Part shown: positions 9,960-20,000 of the stretch, piece by piece
Layout of the letters: each line of letters starts with the position of its first letter
Numbering within the stretch: position 1 is the first letter of the stretch
Assembly (NCBI GenBank): GCA_039187315.1
Contig: JBCCZQ010000009.1
Location: 1 to 59,282 of the forward strand
From: JANQQZ01 sp039187315
GTDB lineage: Bacteria; Planctomycetota; Phycisphaerae; Phycisphaerales; UBA1924
Reading direction: 5' to 3'
Length of the DNA stretch: 59,282 nucleotides
Made by a program: the position numbers and the translations under genes
The notes under the pieces: generated by a model
Seen by the model: the letters and a program-made list of their open reading frames with translations, nothing else
What the model was told of the DNA's origin: nothing
The model's database searches: none

Positions 9960-12062
9960 CTACTGGCCCGAGTACACCGCGAGTTCGCGCTTGCGGAAGA
10001 CGAGCACCGCGAACGCGTACAGCAGCCCGACCCAGACCGCGATGACGCTCAGCCCGCGAGCCAGGCTGGCCAGCGAGACGTTCTCGCCGCTGACCAGCTT
10101 CTCGACAGGCTGAAGACTGCCGTATGTCAGGAAGATCCAGGAAACGCCATGGGCGATCGCGGCGATGATGACCTTCAACAGGTTGACCTGGTTGTCTCTG
10201 TCCACGGTGGCGTAGATCTCGAGCGCATCCTTGATGAACGGTGCGCTTTGGGCGATCAGGAAGACCCCAAACGCGACGAGGCTCGCGACGGAGTAGCTCA
10301 GGAACGTGGCAGCGGCGACACCGAGCATCGCAAGGAAAGCCAGCTTCATCCAGAGCACAAAGACCGCACGCAGGAAGTTCCCGTGGTACGAGCCCACCGG
10401 GAAGCTGATCGTCAGCGATGAGGCAGGGAAGCGGATCGCGTCGGAGTTCGGGTTGACGGCGAGGCCGGAGATCTGACCTGTCCGCTCGTTGATGCGGAAG
10501 CCCGTCTCGCCGTTGTAGACATAGATGACGATGTTGCCGCTCTCGTCGACCAGCTGGCCCGCCGTGAGGGTGGTGTGCCCGGTGATTCGGCCGACACGGA
10601 TCTCGTCGCGGATGCGCTCGAACGCGGGCTCATCCGAGAGCACGGTCATCGGCACCGGTGAACCCCGAAGGGGTGGTATCACCAGCGCGGGTGTGATAGG
10701 CATCGAGTGTGCGTGGCCGAGGCCAGTGTCGCGGACGATCGGCATCGCGTTGTTGATGCGGAACGAGAGCAGAAACTGGAGATCCGGGCGGTTGGCCGCG
10801 GCGTCGATGCGATAGGTCAGCGTAACCGGGATGTCGGCATCGGGTCCAAAACCGACATCCTCGAAGACATACCGCTGCATACCGCCGGGCGGGATGGCGA
10901 AGTAGAGCAGGCGGTAATCGCTGTACAGCTCCTTACGCCACTCGTCGCGGGTCGCAGGGTCGAGCTGGTAATCGGGCTGCGTCTGCTGGATGTTTTCGAC
11001 GCGGCTGCTGATGATGGCGTCGATCTGTTCGAGGCTCGGATCGGGCTCGGCGGCGTCGATAGCCCTGCGTGCGGTCAGGATCTGGCTCTCGAGGATCAGC
11101 CGATCCTCGCTCACGCCCGTCTCGTTCAGCGCGACATAAGCCTCACGCTCGCCCTGAGCCGGCTGCTGGCGCAGATACTCAACGAACAAGAAGACACCTG
11201 CTGCGTTGACGGCCAGCAGCAGCGCAGCGAGTGCGCTCACGCCGACCCACTTGCCCAGAATGTACTGCCACGCCGCTACAGGCTTGGTCACCGTCTGCCA
11301 AATAATCTTGTCCCGCTGCTCGGTCGCGACCGTGCTGACGCTGAAGGCAACGACGAGCACCGCGATCAGCCAGAACGTTCCGCCTGTGCCGTACTGCAAG
11401 AACGACTGCACGCGGTAGCGCAGCGGCGTCTCAGGATCGAGCAGTCCCGGCAGGGCCGCCAGCCCGAAGATCAGCAGCACGATAAAGACGAGCGAGAGCT
11501 TCAGGCGGATGGCCTCTGCGAGAACATTGGCCGCGATCGCCGAGACGGGTCCGCGTCCAGCGAGAAGGGTCTGCATGAGCCGGAGCAGGACTGTAAATGC
11601 GAGTGCAAGCGAGCTGATCCCGCCGAGCAGCGTCGCGCCGCCGCGGGTGGCATCGAACGCCGCGAGCGGCCCGATGATGACCGCGGAGATACCCGCGATT
11701 GCCAGGTAGCTCAGCCCGGCCCCGAGCCAGACGATCGTCAGCGCGATGCCGCCCACGACCCCGACCGACATCACGAATCCCGCGGGGCTCTCGGCGTGCC
11801 GCAGCAGGTCCGCGAGCATGCGGTCGGCGGCGTCGGTGTTCGCAATGGAATCCCGCGCGTCGAGCTCGGTCGCCTCGAGCTGCGTGTCCGAGATCGATGC
11901 CTGCTGCTCGCGGAGCCGCTCGGCCGCGGGCGTGCTCGCGCGTACGACGGCTCCGATGCTCAGCACCAGCATGATCAGAACGATCAGCCCGGATGCGGCG
12001 AGCTTGAAGCCTCTCGTGCGCTGGAGACGGTCCGCACGCTGGACCCACGCCGGTCGGGTCAC
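9960..12062 (-). CDS. ABC-2 type transporter permease, large
   Basis: A 700-aa membrane protein. It has an N-terminal helix, a cluster of hydrophobic helices (residues ~85-240), a long soluble extracytoplasmic part (~270-540) and four to five C-terminal helices. This matches ABC-2 permeases with a large extracellular loop (GldG/NatB-like layout). Its ATG overlaps the ATPase stop by 4 bp, so the two should form one exporter. Substrate unknown. Confidence 0.8.
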   Translation of the reverse strand: MTRPAWVQRADRLQRTRGFKLAASGLIVLIMLVLSIGAVVRASTPAAERLREQQASISDTQLEATELDARDSIANTDAADRMLADLLRHAESPAGFVMSVGVVGGIALTIVWLGAGLSYLAIAGISAVIIGPLAAFDATRGGATLLGGISSLALAFTVLLRLMQTLLAGRGPVSAIAANVLAEAIRLKLSLVFIVLLIFGLAALPGLLDPETPLRYRVQSFLQYGTGGTFWLIAVLVVAFSVSTVATEQRDKIIWQTVTKPVAAWQYILGKWVGVSALAALLLAVNAAGVFLFVEYLRQQPAQGEREAYVALNETGVSEDRLILESQILTARRAIDAAEPDPSLEQIDAIISSRVENIQQTQPDYQLDPATRDEWRKELYSDYRLLYFAIPPGGMQRYVFEDVGFGPDADIPVTLTYRIDAAANRPDLQFLLSFRINNAMPIVRDTGLGHAHSMPITPALVIPPLRGSPVPMTVLSDEPAFERIRDEIRVGRITGHTTLTAGQLVDESGNIVIYVYNGETGFRINERTGQISGLAVNPNSDAIRFPASSLTISFPVGSYHGNFLRAVFVLWMKLAFLAMLGVAAATFLSYSVASLVAFGVFLIAQSAPFIKDALEIYATVDRDNQVNLLKVIIAAIAHGVSWIFLTYGSLQPVEKLVSGENVSLASLARGLSVIAVWVGLLYAFAVLVFRKRELAVYSGQ

Positions 12063-13444
12063 GTGCCGTGCTCCTTGGTCCGATCCTGCTGCTCGTCACC
12101 CGCGCCGAGCAGCGAGTCGATCATGCCGCGATCGACATCGCTTGAAGAGGGCGCTCCGGATGACGCCGATGCTTCTTGAGCGGCTTCATGCGCCGCAGCC
12201 GGGCTGTCGGCGGGCTCGCCACGAGACGGAGCCGCAGGTGCTGGCGCCGTTGCATCATCCCTCAGCAAGCCTGCCAGGATTTCATCCTTTGCCGCAGCGT
12301 CGGCAGCGGTCTGTGATGATTGCGGCTCGTTCGCATCAAGCGGAACCGACACGCCACCGGCAGCAGCCTCAGCGGGCTGCGCTTCGTTGCTTCCGACCGC
12401 ACCGTGTTCTGCCGGCTCGTCCTGCGTCATCAGGCGCGAGAGAACCTCGTCTGGAGATTCCTTGACGGGCCGACCGGTCTCCGCGGCCAGGAAGGCAGCA
12501 GTTTTGCCGTCGCCGACAGCGCCGGATGTATCGAGGCGCTCTCGTTTGGCCTGCTCGACGATGTCGAGGAACTTTTCTTCGAGCTTCTGGCGAGGGTGCG
12601 CGACGCTCCGGATGCTCTGCGCCCCGCCGCTGCGCTCCCGGATGACCCGATCGATCTCTGTGATGGTGTCCTCGTCGAGCGCATCGGTCTCAATGGTGGT
12701 GACGCTGGTCTTGGTAAGCAGCTGATCGGTCGTGCCCTCGTCGCGCTTCTTGCCGCCGTAGAGGATGATCATGCGGTCGACGACGTCCTCGACATCGGCC
12801 AGCAGGTGGCTGGAGAGCAGGATGGTCTTGCCGCGTCGGCCGAGTTCGACGATCAGGTCCTTGACCTGTCGGGTACCGATCGGGTCGAGACCGGTCGTGG
12901 GCTCGTCGAGTATGAGGAAATCCGGGTCGTTGATCAGCGCTTGCGCGAGGCCGATGCGCCGCTGCATGCCCTTGGAGTACTCGCGGACGGGTCGGTGCTG
13001 GGCGGTGCTCAGCCCGACCATCTCGAGCAGCTCATCGATGCGCTGCCTGCGTGTCTTGGCTGGTATCTCGAAGAGCTTCGCGTAGTACTCGAGCGTCTCG
13101 CGCGCGTTCAGAAACGGGTAGAGGTAGCTCTCCTCGGGCAGATAGCCGATGCGCGACTTGATGGCGACATCGCTCGGCGATTTGCCGAAGACCAGCAGGC
13201 GGCCCTTGGACGGGTGGAGCAGCCCGAGAATCATCTTGATGGTGGTCGATTTGCCCGAGCCGTTCGGTCCGAGCAGCCCGAAGACCTCGCGCGGCGCGAT
13301 CTCGAATGTCAGATCTTCAACCGCGCGGACGCGGGGTCGCATCCAGAAATCGCGGAAGGTCTTGCTCAGCCGCTGGCAGGCGATGACCGGAACCGCGGGC
13401 TGCCCGGCCGCGACGCGCACGGATGATGACGCGGGCGTGCTCAC
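12059..13444 (-). CDS. ABC transporter ATP-binding protein with acidic tail
   Basis: This is the ATPase partner of the adjacent permease. Motifs are Walker A GPNGSGKST, the signature YSKGMQRRIGLAQAL, Walker B FLILDEPTTGLD and the switch His in LLSSHLLADVEDV. The ATPase domain takes about the first 300 residues of 461. The remainder is an Ala/Pro/Glu-rich tail with no recognisable fold, unusual for this class and possibly a docking segment. It overlaps its neighbours by 4 bp on both sides. Confidence 0.93.
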   Translation of the reverse strand: MSTPASSSVRVAAGQPAVPVIACQRLSKTFRDFWMRPRVRAVEDLTFEIAPREVFGLLGPNGSGKSTTIKMILGLLHPSKGRLLVFGKSPSDVAIKSRIGYLPEESYLYPFLNARETLEYYAKLFEIPAKTRRQRIDELLEMVGLSTAQHRPVREYSKGMQRRIGLAQALINDPDFLILDEPTTGLDPIGTRQVKDLIVELGRRGKTILLSSHLLADVEDVVDRMIILYGGKKRDEGTTDQLLTKTSVTTIETDALDEDTITEIDRVIRERSGGAQSIRSVAHPRQKLEEKFLDIVEQAKRERLDTSGAVGDGKTAAFLAAETGRPVKESPDEVLSRLMTQDEPAEHGAVGSNEAQPAEAAAGGVSVPLDANEPQSSQTAADAAAKDEILAGLLRDDATAPAPAAPSRGEPADSPAAAHEAAQEASASSGAPSSSDVDRGMIDSLLGAGDEQQDRTKEHGT

Positions 13445-14904
13445 TGCTCCGCACCGGTGTTCGAGTCGCGCAGCTCGAGGTCCTCGTTGCGGACACGCTC
13501 GGTACGCTCCCGGTTGGCTTGCTCGATCTCTCGACGGTTGCGCTCGCGTTCCTGCTGACGCTGGATCTGTGGGTCGCGGTTCAGCTCAAGGTCAACGAAG
13601 TCGCTCCCGGGCGGCACGTAGAACGCCTGCACGGTCTCCTTGGTGAGGAACTCCCGCATTGCCTGCGTCCATTCGTTGACGATCAGCACCCGCGGGTTGC
13701 TCCGGAACTGGGGAAGCTTGGCTCGGAACGCGGCCAGGTCGGCCTGGGCCTGGTCGCGTGCCGATCGGCGGTAGGTTTCGGCATCGCCGATGGTGACCGT
13801 GACCTCACCCGAGACCGCGCCCTCAGCGATGATGATCGGGTCGCCTGCTGCGATGTCCGGGTCGATAGCGCCCCAGGCTGGGTCGATCTGGACGCGTTCG
13901 CCCAGGAAGACACGGTCGATGGCGTCGAGCAACGCCGCCTGAGACGCATCATCGCCCAGATCGGTCGCCCGCTCGTACCGGTCGATCAGATCCACCAGCG
14001 CAGGGGCTGCGGCTCCCGCGATGCGGTTCAGCCGCGTGCGGGCCTCCTGATCGGCGCGGTCCCGCGCCTCGTTGGCCTTGGCCGTCGCGCTCGTGACGGC
14101 CGCGAAATCATCAAACAGGCTCAGCGGCGGCACCGGGTTGTTCAGATCGATGCGTGTGATGCTCACGCCGGATTCGATCCGGTCGAGCATGACCTGCGCA
14201 AGCTCGGTCGCGCGGCCGGCGATCGAGCCCTCCGCACCGGGTGTCAGCTTCACGATGTCGTCGATGCCGACCTCGCTGACAGCCTGCAGGATCGCCCGCT
14301 CAACCGTCACACGGATCAGCTCTTCGACCTGGTCGACATCGCGGTCCACGTTGGTGATGAACAGCGTGGGATCGGAACGCCGGAAGAGGACACGTGCCTG
14401 CACATGGGCGAGGTTGAGGTCCGCGGTGATCAGCATGCCGTCACGCTCGGGCTCGTAGGAGGATCGAGCCGTGCGGGCGACGTCTTCCAGCGATCGATCG
14501 GAACGGATTTCTGGGAAAAAGGCGTCATCGACCCGCAGGTCGCTCTCGCCGAATGGGACCTTGATCAGTTCCCCTATCGGCGCTGGATAGGCGAACTGGA
14601 AGCCGGAGCCGAGATCGCGGTCCACGATCGCGCCGAAGCGCAGCCGGACCGCCCGCTCGCTCTCATCAACCGATTGAAACCCGCTGAGAATGAACAGCCC
14701 GATGAGCCCGACCATGATCCAGCTCAGCAGCGTGTAGGCGATGCGGAGCGCATCGAGGGCCGAGCGGTTGGCCCGCTCGATCAGCTGGGCGTCGTCGTCA
14801 TCCCGTTGCGCTTCGCGCAGCGTGACCGACGACGGCCGCGTGGGCGTGGGCTCGGGTGGCATGCCCTGCCCTTGTTCCGGGTTGTTGGTGGGCTCGTCGC
14901 TCAT
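13441..14904 (-). CDS. SPFH/band 7 protein, HflK-like
   Basis: A 487-aa protein with one membrane helix (about residues 60-80) and an SPFH domain starting FQSVDESERAVRLRFGAI, ending in a charged coiled coil rich in Q, E and R. HflK and HflC form a membrane cage around the FtsH protease; this pair has the same order of membrane helix, SPFH domain and coiled coil. It overlaps the HflC-like gene and the ABC ATPase by 4 bp each, so protease control and the exporter are co-expressed. No ftsH is in the window. Confidence 0.85.
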   Translation of the reverse strand: MSDEPTNNPEQGQGMPPEPTPTRPSSVTLREAQRDDDDAQLIERANRSALDALRIAYTLLSWIMVGLIGLFILSGFQSVDESERAVRLRFGAIVDRDLGSGFQFAYPAPIGELIKVPFGESDLRVDDAFFPEIRSDRSLEDVARTARSSYEPERDGMLITADLNLAHVQARVLFRRSDPTLFITNVDRDVDQVEELIRVTVERAILQAVSEVGIDDIVKLTPGAEGSIAGRATELAQVMLDRIESGVSITRIDLNNPVPPLSLFDDFAAVTSATAKANEARDRADQEARTRLNRIAGAAAPALVDLIDRYERATDLGDDASQAALLDAIDRVFLGERVQIDPAWGAIDPDIAAGDPIIIAEGAVSGEVTVTIGDAETYRRSARDQAQADLAAFRAKLPQFRSNPRVLIVNEWTQAMREFLTKETVQAFYVPPGSDFVDLELNRDPQIQRQQERERNRREIEQANRERTERVRNEDLELRDSNTGAEQ

Positions 14905-15956
14905 CGGTTATCCCCGCGGGCCACGGCTTCATCGCGCTCGGACGACTCGGACTCATCCGAATCTTCGCTCGGATCCTGACTCTCGAGCATGCGGTCGAGC
15001 GTCTCGGTCTGGGCCCAGCGGAAGCCGGGCGCACCCGAGACGACCAGGGTGATCTGCTTGCTGTAAGCTTCGCGGAGGAAGCGGAGCTCGTCGAGGAGTG
15101 TCGCCAGCGCTGCACTCTCGTTCATCTGAGCGATGTACTGCCCGGCTTCGCGGTCGCCTGCGGCTCGAAGCTCGTTCGCAAGCCGGGTAGCGAACGAGTT
15201 GATCCGGCTTGCATCCCGGTCGGCGCTGGAACGGATCGACTGCGCGGTCGCTTCGCCGCGGCTGATGGTGTCCGCGGCCAGTCCGTTGCGGTCGGCCTTC
15301 ATGCGGGCGATGACGTCCTGGCTGTTGGTCTGGGTCAGGCGTATGCGGTTGATCCCGACATCCACGATGTCGACGCCCAGCGAGCCCGACGTGCCGGCAC
15401 CCTCGCCAGCAGGCAGATCGGCAAGGCCCGCATCACGCCGCAGCACGCCGAGGATCGCGGCTTCAAGGTCAGGCAGGCGTGAGCTGCCGAGCCCCGGCGC
15501 GAACAGCTCGTCGAGGCTGAACCGGCTTGTTTCGCTGATCGCGCTGTTCAGGCTCGAAGTCACCGTCCGCTGGGCGAGCGCGAAGTGGTCATCGGCGCCC
15601 TGGCCTGCGTTCGAGAACCGGCGGTAGAACGCCAGCGGGTCGCTGACGCGCCAGAGCGCGTAGGCCTCGACGATGATCTGGTTGTCGTCGGCTGTCTGCT
15701 GCTGCGTGCCGGTGGTCTTGACGAGCCTGAGACGCGTGTCGTAGCTCGTCACTGTCTGGAACGGGTACGGCAGCTTGAACTTCAGGCCGGGCTCGGTCTT
15801 CACGTCGGCGTCGCTCGCCGACCCGAAGAGCGTCACGACAGCGCGCTCGTTGAAGGGCACGGTGTACGTGAAGCTGAACGCGGCCAGCGACAGGACGATG
15901 AGCCCCGCGAGCAGGAAGAAGGCCGGTGTCCGGATCGTTCGAATCATCTCGGTCAT
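14901..15956 (-). CDS. SPFH/band 7 protein, HflC-like
   Basis: A 351-aa protein with an N-terminal membrane helix (residues 10-32) and an SPFH domain (TVPFNERAVVTLFGSASD, then GLKFKLPYPFQTV). A helical region carries the HflC-type MKADRNGLAADTISRGEA segment. The tail is acidic and serine-rich. It is the likely partner of the HflK-like protein encoded next. It sits 62 bp after the larger SPFH gene. Confidence 0.88.
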   Translation of the reverse strand: MTEMIRTIRTPAFFLLAGLIVLSLAAFSFTYTVPFNERAVVTLFGSASDADVKTEPGLKFKLPYPFQTVTSYDTRLRLVKTTGTQQQTADDNQIIVEAYALWRVSDPLAFYRRFSNAGQGADDHFALAQRTVTSSLNSAISETSRFSLDELFAPGLGSSRLPDLEAAILGVLRRDAGLADLPAGEGAGTSGSLGVDIVDVGINRIRLTQTNSQDVIARMKADRNGLAADTISRGEATAQSIRSSADRDASRINSFATRLANELRAAGDREAGQYIAQMNESAALATLLDELRFLREAYSKQITLVVSGAPGFRWAQTETLDRMLESQDPSEDSDESESSERDEAVARGDNR

Positions 15957-16018
15957 CCCTTGGCGGCAACGCCGCGCTGTATGGCCCGGACCGCCTATCG
16001 GCGGCCGGATGCTGTCTG

Positions 16019-18166
16019 CTAGAGGCCCTCGGTCTGCGGTTCAAAGCCATCGGACGTGCCGAGGAAGACATCGTTCAGATCGAAGCGGAACCGCTTCTTG
16101 GTTGCCTCATCCACGATGTAGACGCGCAGGTCCTCGATGGCCTCGGCCATCGCCTGGAGTCGAAGACGCGCCTCAACGATCTCGGGAGCGGCCCGGTAGG
16201 CATCGAGCCGGCCGCTGTACTCCAAAGCGGACGCTCGGGCTGTCATGTGGTTCTCCCACCGGTCGCCTTGGGCGGCCAAGATGGTATCGGCGGCTGTGCC
16301 ACCGGAACGCTCGATCATGCCCCGCAGCTCGACGTCGAGCGCCTGGATCAGCTCCGGATCGGCGTTCTCGGTGTTGAGCCGGTCGTACTCGGCGAGCTTC
16401 TCTGAGATCGCCTCGGCGTTCTCCACAGAGCCGATCATCTCGGCAAGCACGCGAGCGCGGTGCTCGAGGGCCAGTGCCTCGCGGAGCTCGAACTTCTGCT
16501 GCGCTTCGAAGATCTGGCCGAACGACGCGGCCGCTTCCCGGGGGGGACGGGCGTCCTCGAAGCCAACAAACAGCACCTGCACGCCTGCGCCCACCGGCTC
16601 ACCGCCGGGGCCGGGGTTCAGGTCGGCGAAGGCCGACTCGATCCGGCCCTGCAGCGATCGGCGGATCGCATCGCGGCCCGAACCGATGACCTGATCGATC
16701 GAGCGTGCGCCCAGCTCAAGCACGAGCTCGCGCTGGGCGGCTGCCTTGAGAATCTCGTCGCGCGTCTTGGCGTCCAGCCCGAGCCGCAAGAACGCCTCGG
16801 CGCCCCCGGGTGCGATGCTGTAGTACAGCGGCACACGGACCGTCGCGAGCGCCAGTCCCGTGCTGAGCTCGGTGTTGAACCCCGAGCCAGTCCCGCTGAC
16901 ACCGGGCTGGACGAGCAGGAAGTATTCGGTCAGCGCCTCATCTTCCCAGAGCGTTGGGCCGTCGCCGTCGGCCGGCTGCGCTGCGAGATCGATCATGCGG
17001 ACACCGGTGGCTGTCCGTTCGACGGTTTCCACGCTGCGCGCCAGGGCGCCCTCGCCCTGCGTCTCGGCCCGTACGAACTCGGGAACGACCACCCGCCCGA
17101 ACGGCCACGGCGGCTTGATGTGCAGGCCGGGCTCGAGCTCGGTCTCGGCGACTCGTCCGTTGACCAGAAGCACGCCACGCTGGTGCGGCTCGACGACCGC
17201 GAACGAGGTCATCAGCCAGGAAGCCACGCCTCCGATCAGGATCAGCCAGAGGAAGCTCTTGCTCAGCAGGCGGTAGAACCAGCTCGAGGTCACCTCGAAT
17301 CCGAACTGGTAGTTGATCGCCTCGCTGATCGACTCGGCGATGCGGTCGGGCGCGGCGACGAAGCCGAGCAGCCGCGAATCGAACGCGGGTCTTGGATAAT
17401 CGCCGGGCTTGCGGGGCCGGTAGATGTCGAGCACGAAGTTCAGGAAGACCTCGGCACCCAGTACGATCATCGCCACGGCCAGGACGGTGTCCAGGTAGGC
17501 CAGCGGACCCATGATCCCTGCCCGATCCAGGAAGTGCGTGACCGCGAGCAGCAGCCCCATAAGTGAAGCGCCAACCGCGTAGACCGAGCCGCCGCGCAGG
17601 CCCTCCCACACCTTGGCCCGGGCCATCCCAGACGTGTAGCGTGCAAAGACGAAGCCGATCACGGCCAGGCCGATGCCGATGGCAATCGCAATGCCCCGCG
17701 AGCCGGTAAAGCCCTCTTGGGCCGCGCCCTCGGCGGTCCCGGCAAGCTCGACCGCCAACCCGGTCGCCTGCTCCGGGAACCGGAAGACGCCCATCGCGAT
17801 CAGCGCACTGCCGACCGCGATGCTGACGGCGGGGAGCATGAATCGGTAGAGGATCTCAAGCCGCTTGGCCGCGACGAGCAGCTCGTCCCCCGCTTCTTCG
17901 AAGACGCTCGAGCCGGTCAGCTCCTGCGCGGCGAAGTTCTCCTGCTCGACGGCCTCAAGCCGCTCGCGGCGGTGCTGATCGAACAGGATCGCCAGCGACG
18001 TCCAGACCAGCACGCCCAGCAGGACGAAGAGTGAAGCGGTGATCGCTGCGGCGTCGCCGTTGATCGCTCCGTACACCGCCAGTCCGCCGCTGACCAGGGC
18101 GTGCAGGATGATGCCGATGATGGAGACGTTGGTGGCGCGTCGGTAAGAAAGATGATCGGCCCGCAT
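16019..18166 (-). CDS. Polytopic SPFH/band 7 protein (third HflK-type paralogue)
   Basis: A 715-aa protein with an unusual build. The first ~320 residues hold several hydrophobic helices and no known domain. A further membrane helix (FLWLILIGGVASWLMTSF) then leads into an SPFH domain (VVEPHQRGVLLVNGRV) and a long helical tail. Ordinary HflK has one membrane helix and about 400 residues. I chose the ATG at 18166; a TTG two codons upstream is less likely. It is first in the row of three SPFH genes. Confidence 0.8.
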   Translation of the reverse strand: MRADHLSYRRATNVSIIGIILHALVSGGLAVYGAINGDAAAITASLFVLLGVLVWTSLAILFDQHRRERLEAVEQENFAAQELTGSSVFEEAGDELLVAAKRLEILYRFMLPAVSIAVGSALIAMGVFRFPEQATGLAVELAGTAEGAAQEGFTGSRGIAIAIGIGLAVIGFVFARYTSGMARAKVWEGLRGGSVYAVGASLMGLLLAVTHFLDRAGIMGPLAYLDTVLAVAMIVLGAEVFLNFVLDIYRPRKPGDYPRPAFDSRLLGFVAAPDRIAESISEAINYQFGFEVTSSWFYRLLSKSFLWLILIGGVASWLMTSFAVVEPHQRGVLLVNGRVAETELEPGLHIKPPWPFGRVVVPEFVRAETQGEGALARSVETVERTATGVRMIDLAAQPADGDGPTLWEDEALTEYFLLVQPGVSGTGSGFNTELSTGLALATVRVPLYYSIAPGGAEAFLRLGLDAKTRDEILKAAAQRELVLELGARSIDQVIGSGRDAIRRSLQGRIESAFADLNPGPGGEPVGAGVQVLFVGFEDARPPREAAASFGQIFEAQQKFELREALALEHRARVLAEMIGSVENAEAISEKLAEYDRLNTENADPELIQALDVELRGMIERSGGTAADTILAAQGDRWENHMTARASALEYSGRLDAYRAAPEIVEARLRLQAMAEAIEDLRVYIVDEATKKRFRFDLNDVFLGTSDGFEPQTEGL

Positions 18167-18643
18167 GCTCAAAAGGCCCCCGCTGGTTGGCCCGCGTCGG
18201 GCAAGACAGCCCGGCGCTGCTGACTGGACGTGTCCCGACCCAGGCGGAACACCCTCCGGCGGGCTCCGCCGCCTGCTGATCCACGTGTGGAGGCAGGATT
18301 TTCACCCGCCCCTGACCCGAGGTCCACTCGTACGCACGAATCGGTTCACGGCAGGGGCCGCAGACCCCTGGGGAACGGCTCACCTTCGGAGATTCCTAGC
18401 CCAGAACAGCATGGTGCGCACGCAAACGCTCCCGTCACCCCCACGGCTCTGGTGGAACTACGAGCGGGGGCCCACTATGTTCACCCCGCCCGAGAACTTT
18501 TTCGATCCCGTAGCCGTACCCCAGGGCATCGCCTCTGGATCTCGTTGTTGGGCCTGGTTGCTGGGGTCTCGCCGCTGGGTCTCGGGCTTGCATCTCGGCA
18601 GATGCGCACGCGACGTGTGCTCCGCGACACGGGAAACGCTTGC
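18167..18643. other. Divergent intergenic region, no gene recognised
   Basis: These 477 bp separate the SPFH/ABC block from the ABC permease on the plus strand and must hold both promoters. The frame of the downstream permease is open back to 18230, but the extra residues are Arg/Pro-rich and unlike the family start. I see no RNA gene and no clear -35/-10 pair. Confidence 0.5.
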
Positions 18644-19999
18644 ATGGTCTTCCAAGCCCTCAGCATCGCCCGCAACACCCTGATCGAGAGCCTCCGGCAG
18701 CCGATCTTCTTCGTGCTCGTCATGCTCTCGGGCGTTCTGCAGGCCTTCAACACCGCCTCGACGGGCTTTAGCATGGGCTACACAACCACGGCTGAGGTCT
18801 CGGGCGACGACAAGCTGCTGCTGGACATCGGGATGGGCACGATCTTCGTGATCGGGGCTCTGCTGGCGGGATTCCAGGCAACGGCTGTCATCAGCCGCGA
18901 GATCGTGGACAAGACCGTCCTGACGGTGGTCTCGAAGCCGGTGGGCAGACCGACGATCATCCTGGGCAAGTACCTGGGCGTCGCTGGCGCCATCGCGATG
19001 GCCGTGATCGTCATGATCACGTTCCTGCTGTTCGGGATCCGGCACGAGGTGATGACCACCGCTGCGGATATCGTCGATCAGCCCGTGGTGCTGTTCAGCG
19101 TCGGGACAGTCGCGATCGCGGTGCTGCTCGCGGCATTCGGGAACTTTTTCTACGGCTGGTCGTTCCCTCAGGTCGCGGTGTCGGCCATGTTCGTGCTCGT
19201 ACCGCTGGGCTACGCCGCCACGCTGACAATCAGCAAGGATTGGGAGCTCCAGCCGATCGGGACGGATTTCAAGCCGCAGGTCTTTCGGGCGTGTATCGCG
19301 CTTGGCATCGCTGTGATGGTCCTGACGTCGATCGCGACCGCGGCCTCGACCAGGCTGGGCCAGGTCATGACGATCGTGGTCTGCGCAGGCGTATTTGTGC
19401 TCGGGCTGCTCTCGAACTTCATGCTCGGACGGCTGGCCTACCAGAATGAACCGATCGCGACTATCCGCAGCGCCGAAGCCGAGGCGGCACGGTTCGACGG
19501 CTTCGATTCGCGTGGGGCTCGGTATCAACTCGAGCTGGTGACGTTCCCGGAGGTCACACTCGAGCCGGGCGACTCGATCTGGTACGGCTCCAACCCGACG
19601 GGCTTCGCGCTGGCCGTACCAGACTTCGAGCCGTTCGAAGGGGACATCAGCGACCCGCGAACTCGAAACGACCCGGACCTGCCGCCTGCGATCGTGGTAC
19701 GCGACGCAGACGGAACCACACTGGTGCTCGAGCAGATCGGCATGACCGCGGTCCCTGTCAGCCGCGCACCTGTCGAAGGTGACCACCTGTTCCTTCAGCC
19801 CACAGAACACAACGCGGTCGCGTTCGCGGCCTGGGCCGTGCTTCCGAACATGCACTACTTCTGGCTGCTCGACGCGGTAACGCAGAACAGGCTGATCCCG
19901 GACGGCCACCTCGCCCGCATCGCGATCTACGGCGTGCTCCAGAGCCTCGCGTTCCTCTGCGTGGCGGTTATACTCTTTCAAAGACGAGACGTCGGCTGA
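18644..19999 (+). CDS. ABC-2 type transporter permease
   Basis: A 451-aa protein that opens with the typical VFQALSIARNTLIESLRQPI and has about six hydrophobic helices (for example FFVLVMLSGVL, MGTIFVIGALLAGF, and a C-terminal VLQSLAFLCVAVILF). VVSKPVGRPTIILGKYLGV is the usual cytoplasmic loop of these permeases. The start at 18644 rests on this family-like beginning; an ATG at 18602 is possible. No ATPase follows on this strand; the ATPase at 12059-13444 is a candidate partner. Confidence 0.75.
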   Translation: MVFQALSIARNTLIESLRQPIFFVLVMLSGVLQAFNTASTGFSMGYTTTAEVSGDDKLLLDIGMGTIFVIGALLAGFQATAVISREIVDKTVLTVVSKPVGRPTIILGKYLGVAGAIAMAVIVMITFLLFGIRHEVMTTAADIVDQPVVLFSVGTVAIAVLLAAFGNFFYGWSFPQVAVSAMFVLVPLGYAATLTISKDWELQPIGTDFKPQVFRACIALGIAVMVLTSIATAASTRLGQVMTIVVCAGVFVLGLLSNFMLGRLAYQNEPIATIRSAEAEAARFDGFDSRGARYQLELVTFPEVTLEPGDSIWYGSNPTGFALAVPDFEPFEGDISDPRTRNDPDLPPAIVVRDADGTTLVLEQIGMTAVPVSRAPVEGDHLFLQPTEHNAVAFAAWAVLPNMHYFWLLDAVTQNRLIPDGHLARIAIYGVLQSLAFLCVAVILFQRRDVG

Positions 20000-20000
20000 C

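Noticed and set aside
8802..10421. Long plus-strand open frame opposite the TPR-like and ABC permease genes
   Set aside because: Antisense to genes with clear family features; composition is the mirror expected for high-GC codons. Similar shadows at 10707-12179, 13423-14979 and 16460-17566 were dropped for the same reason.
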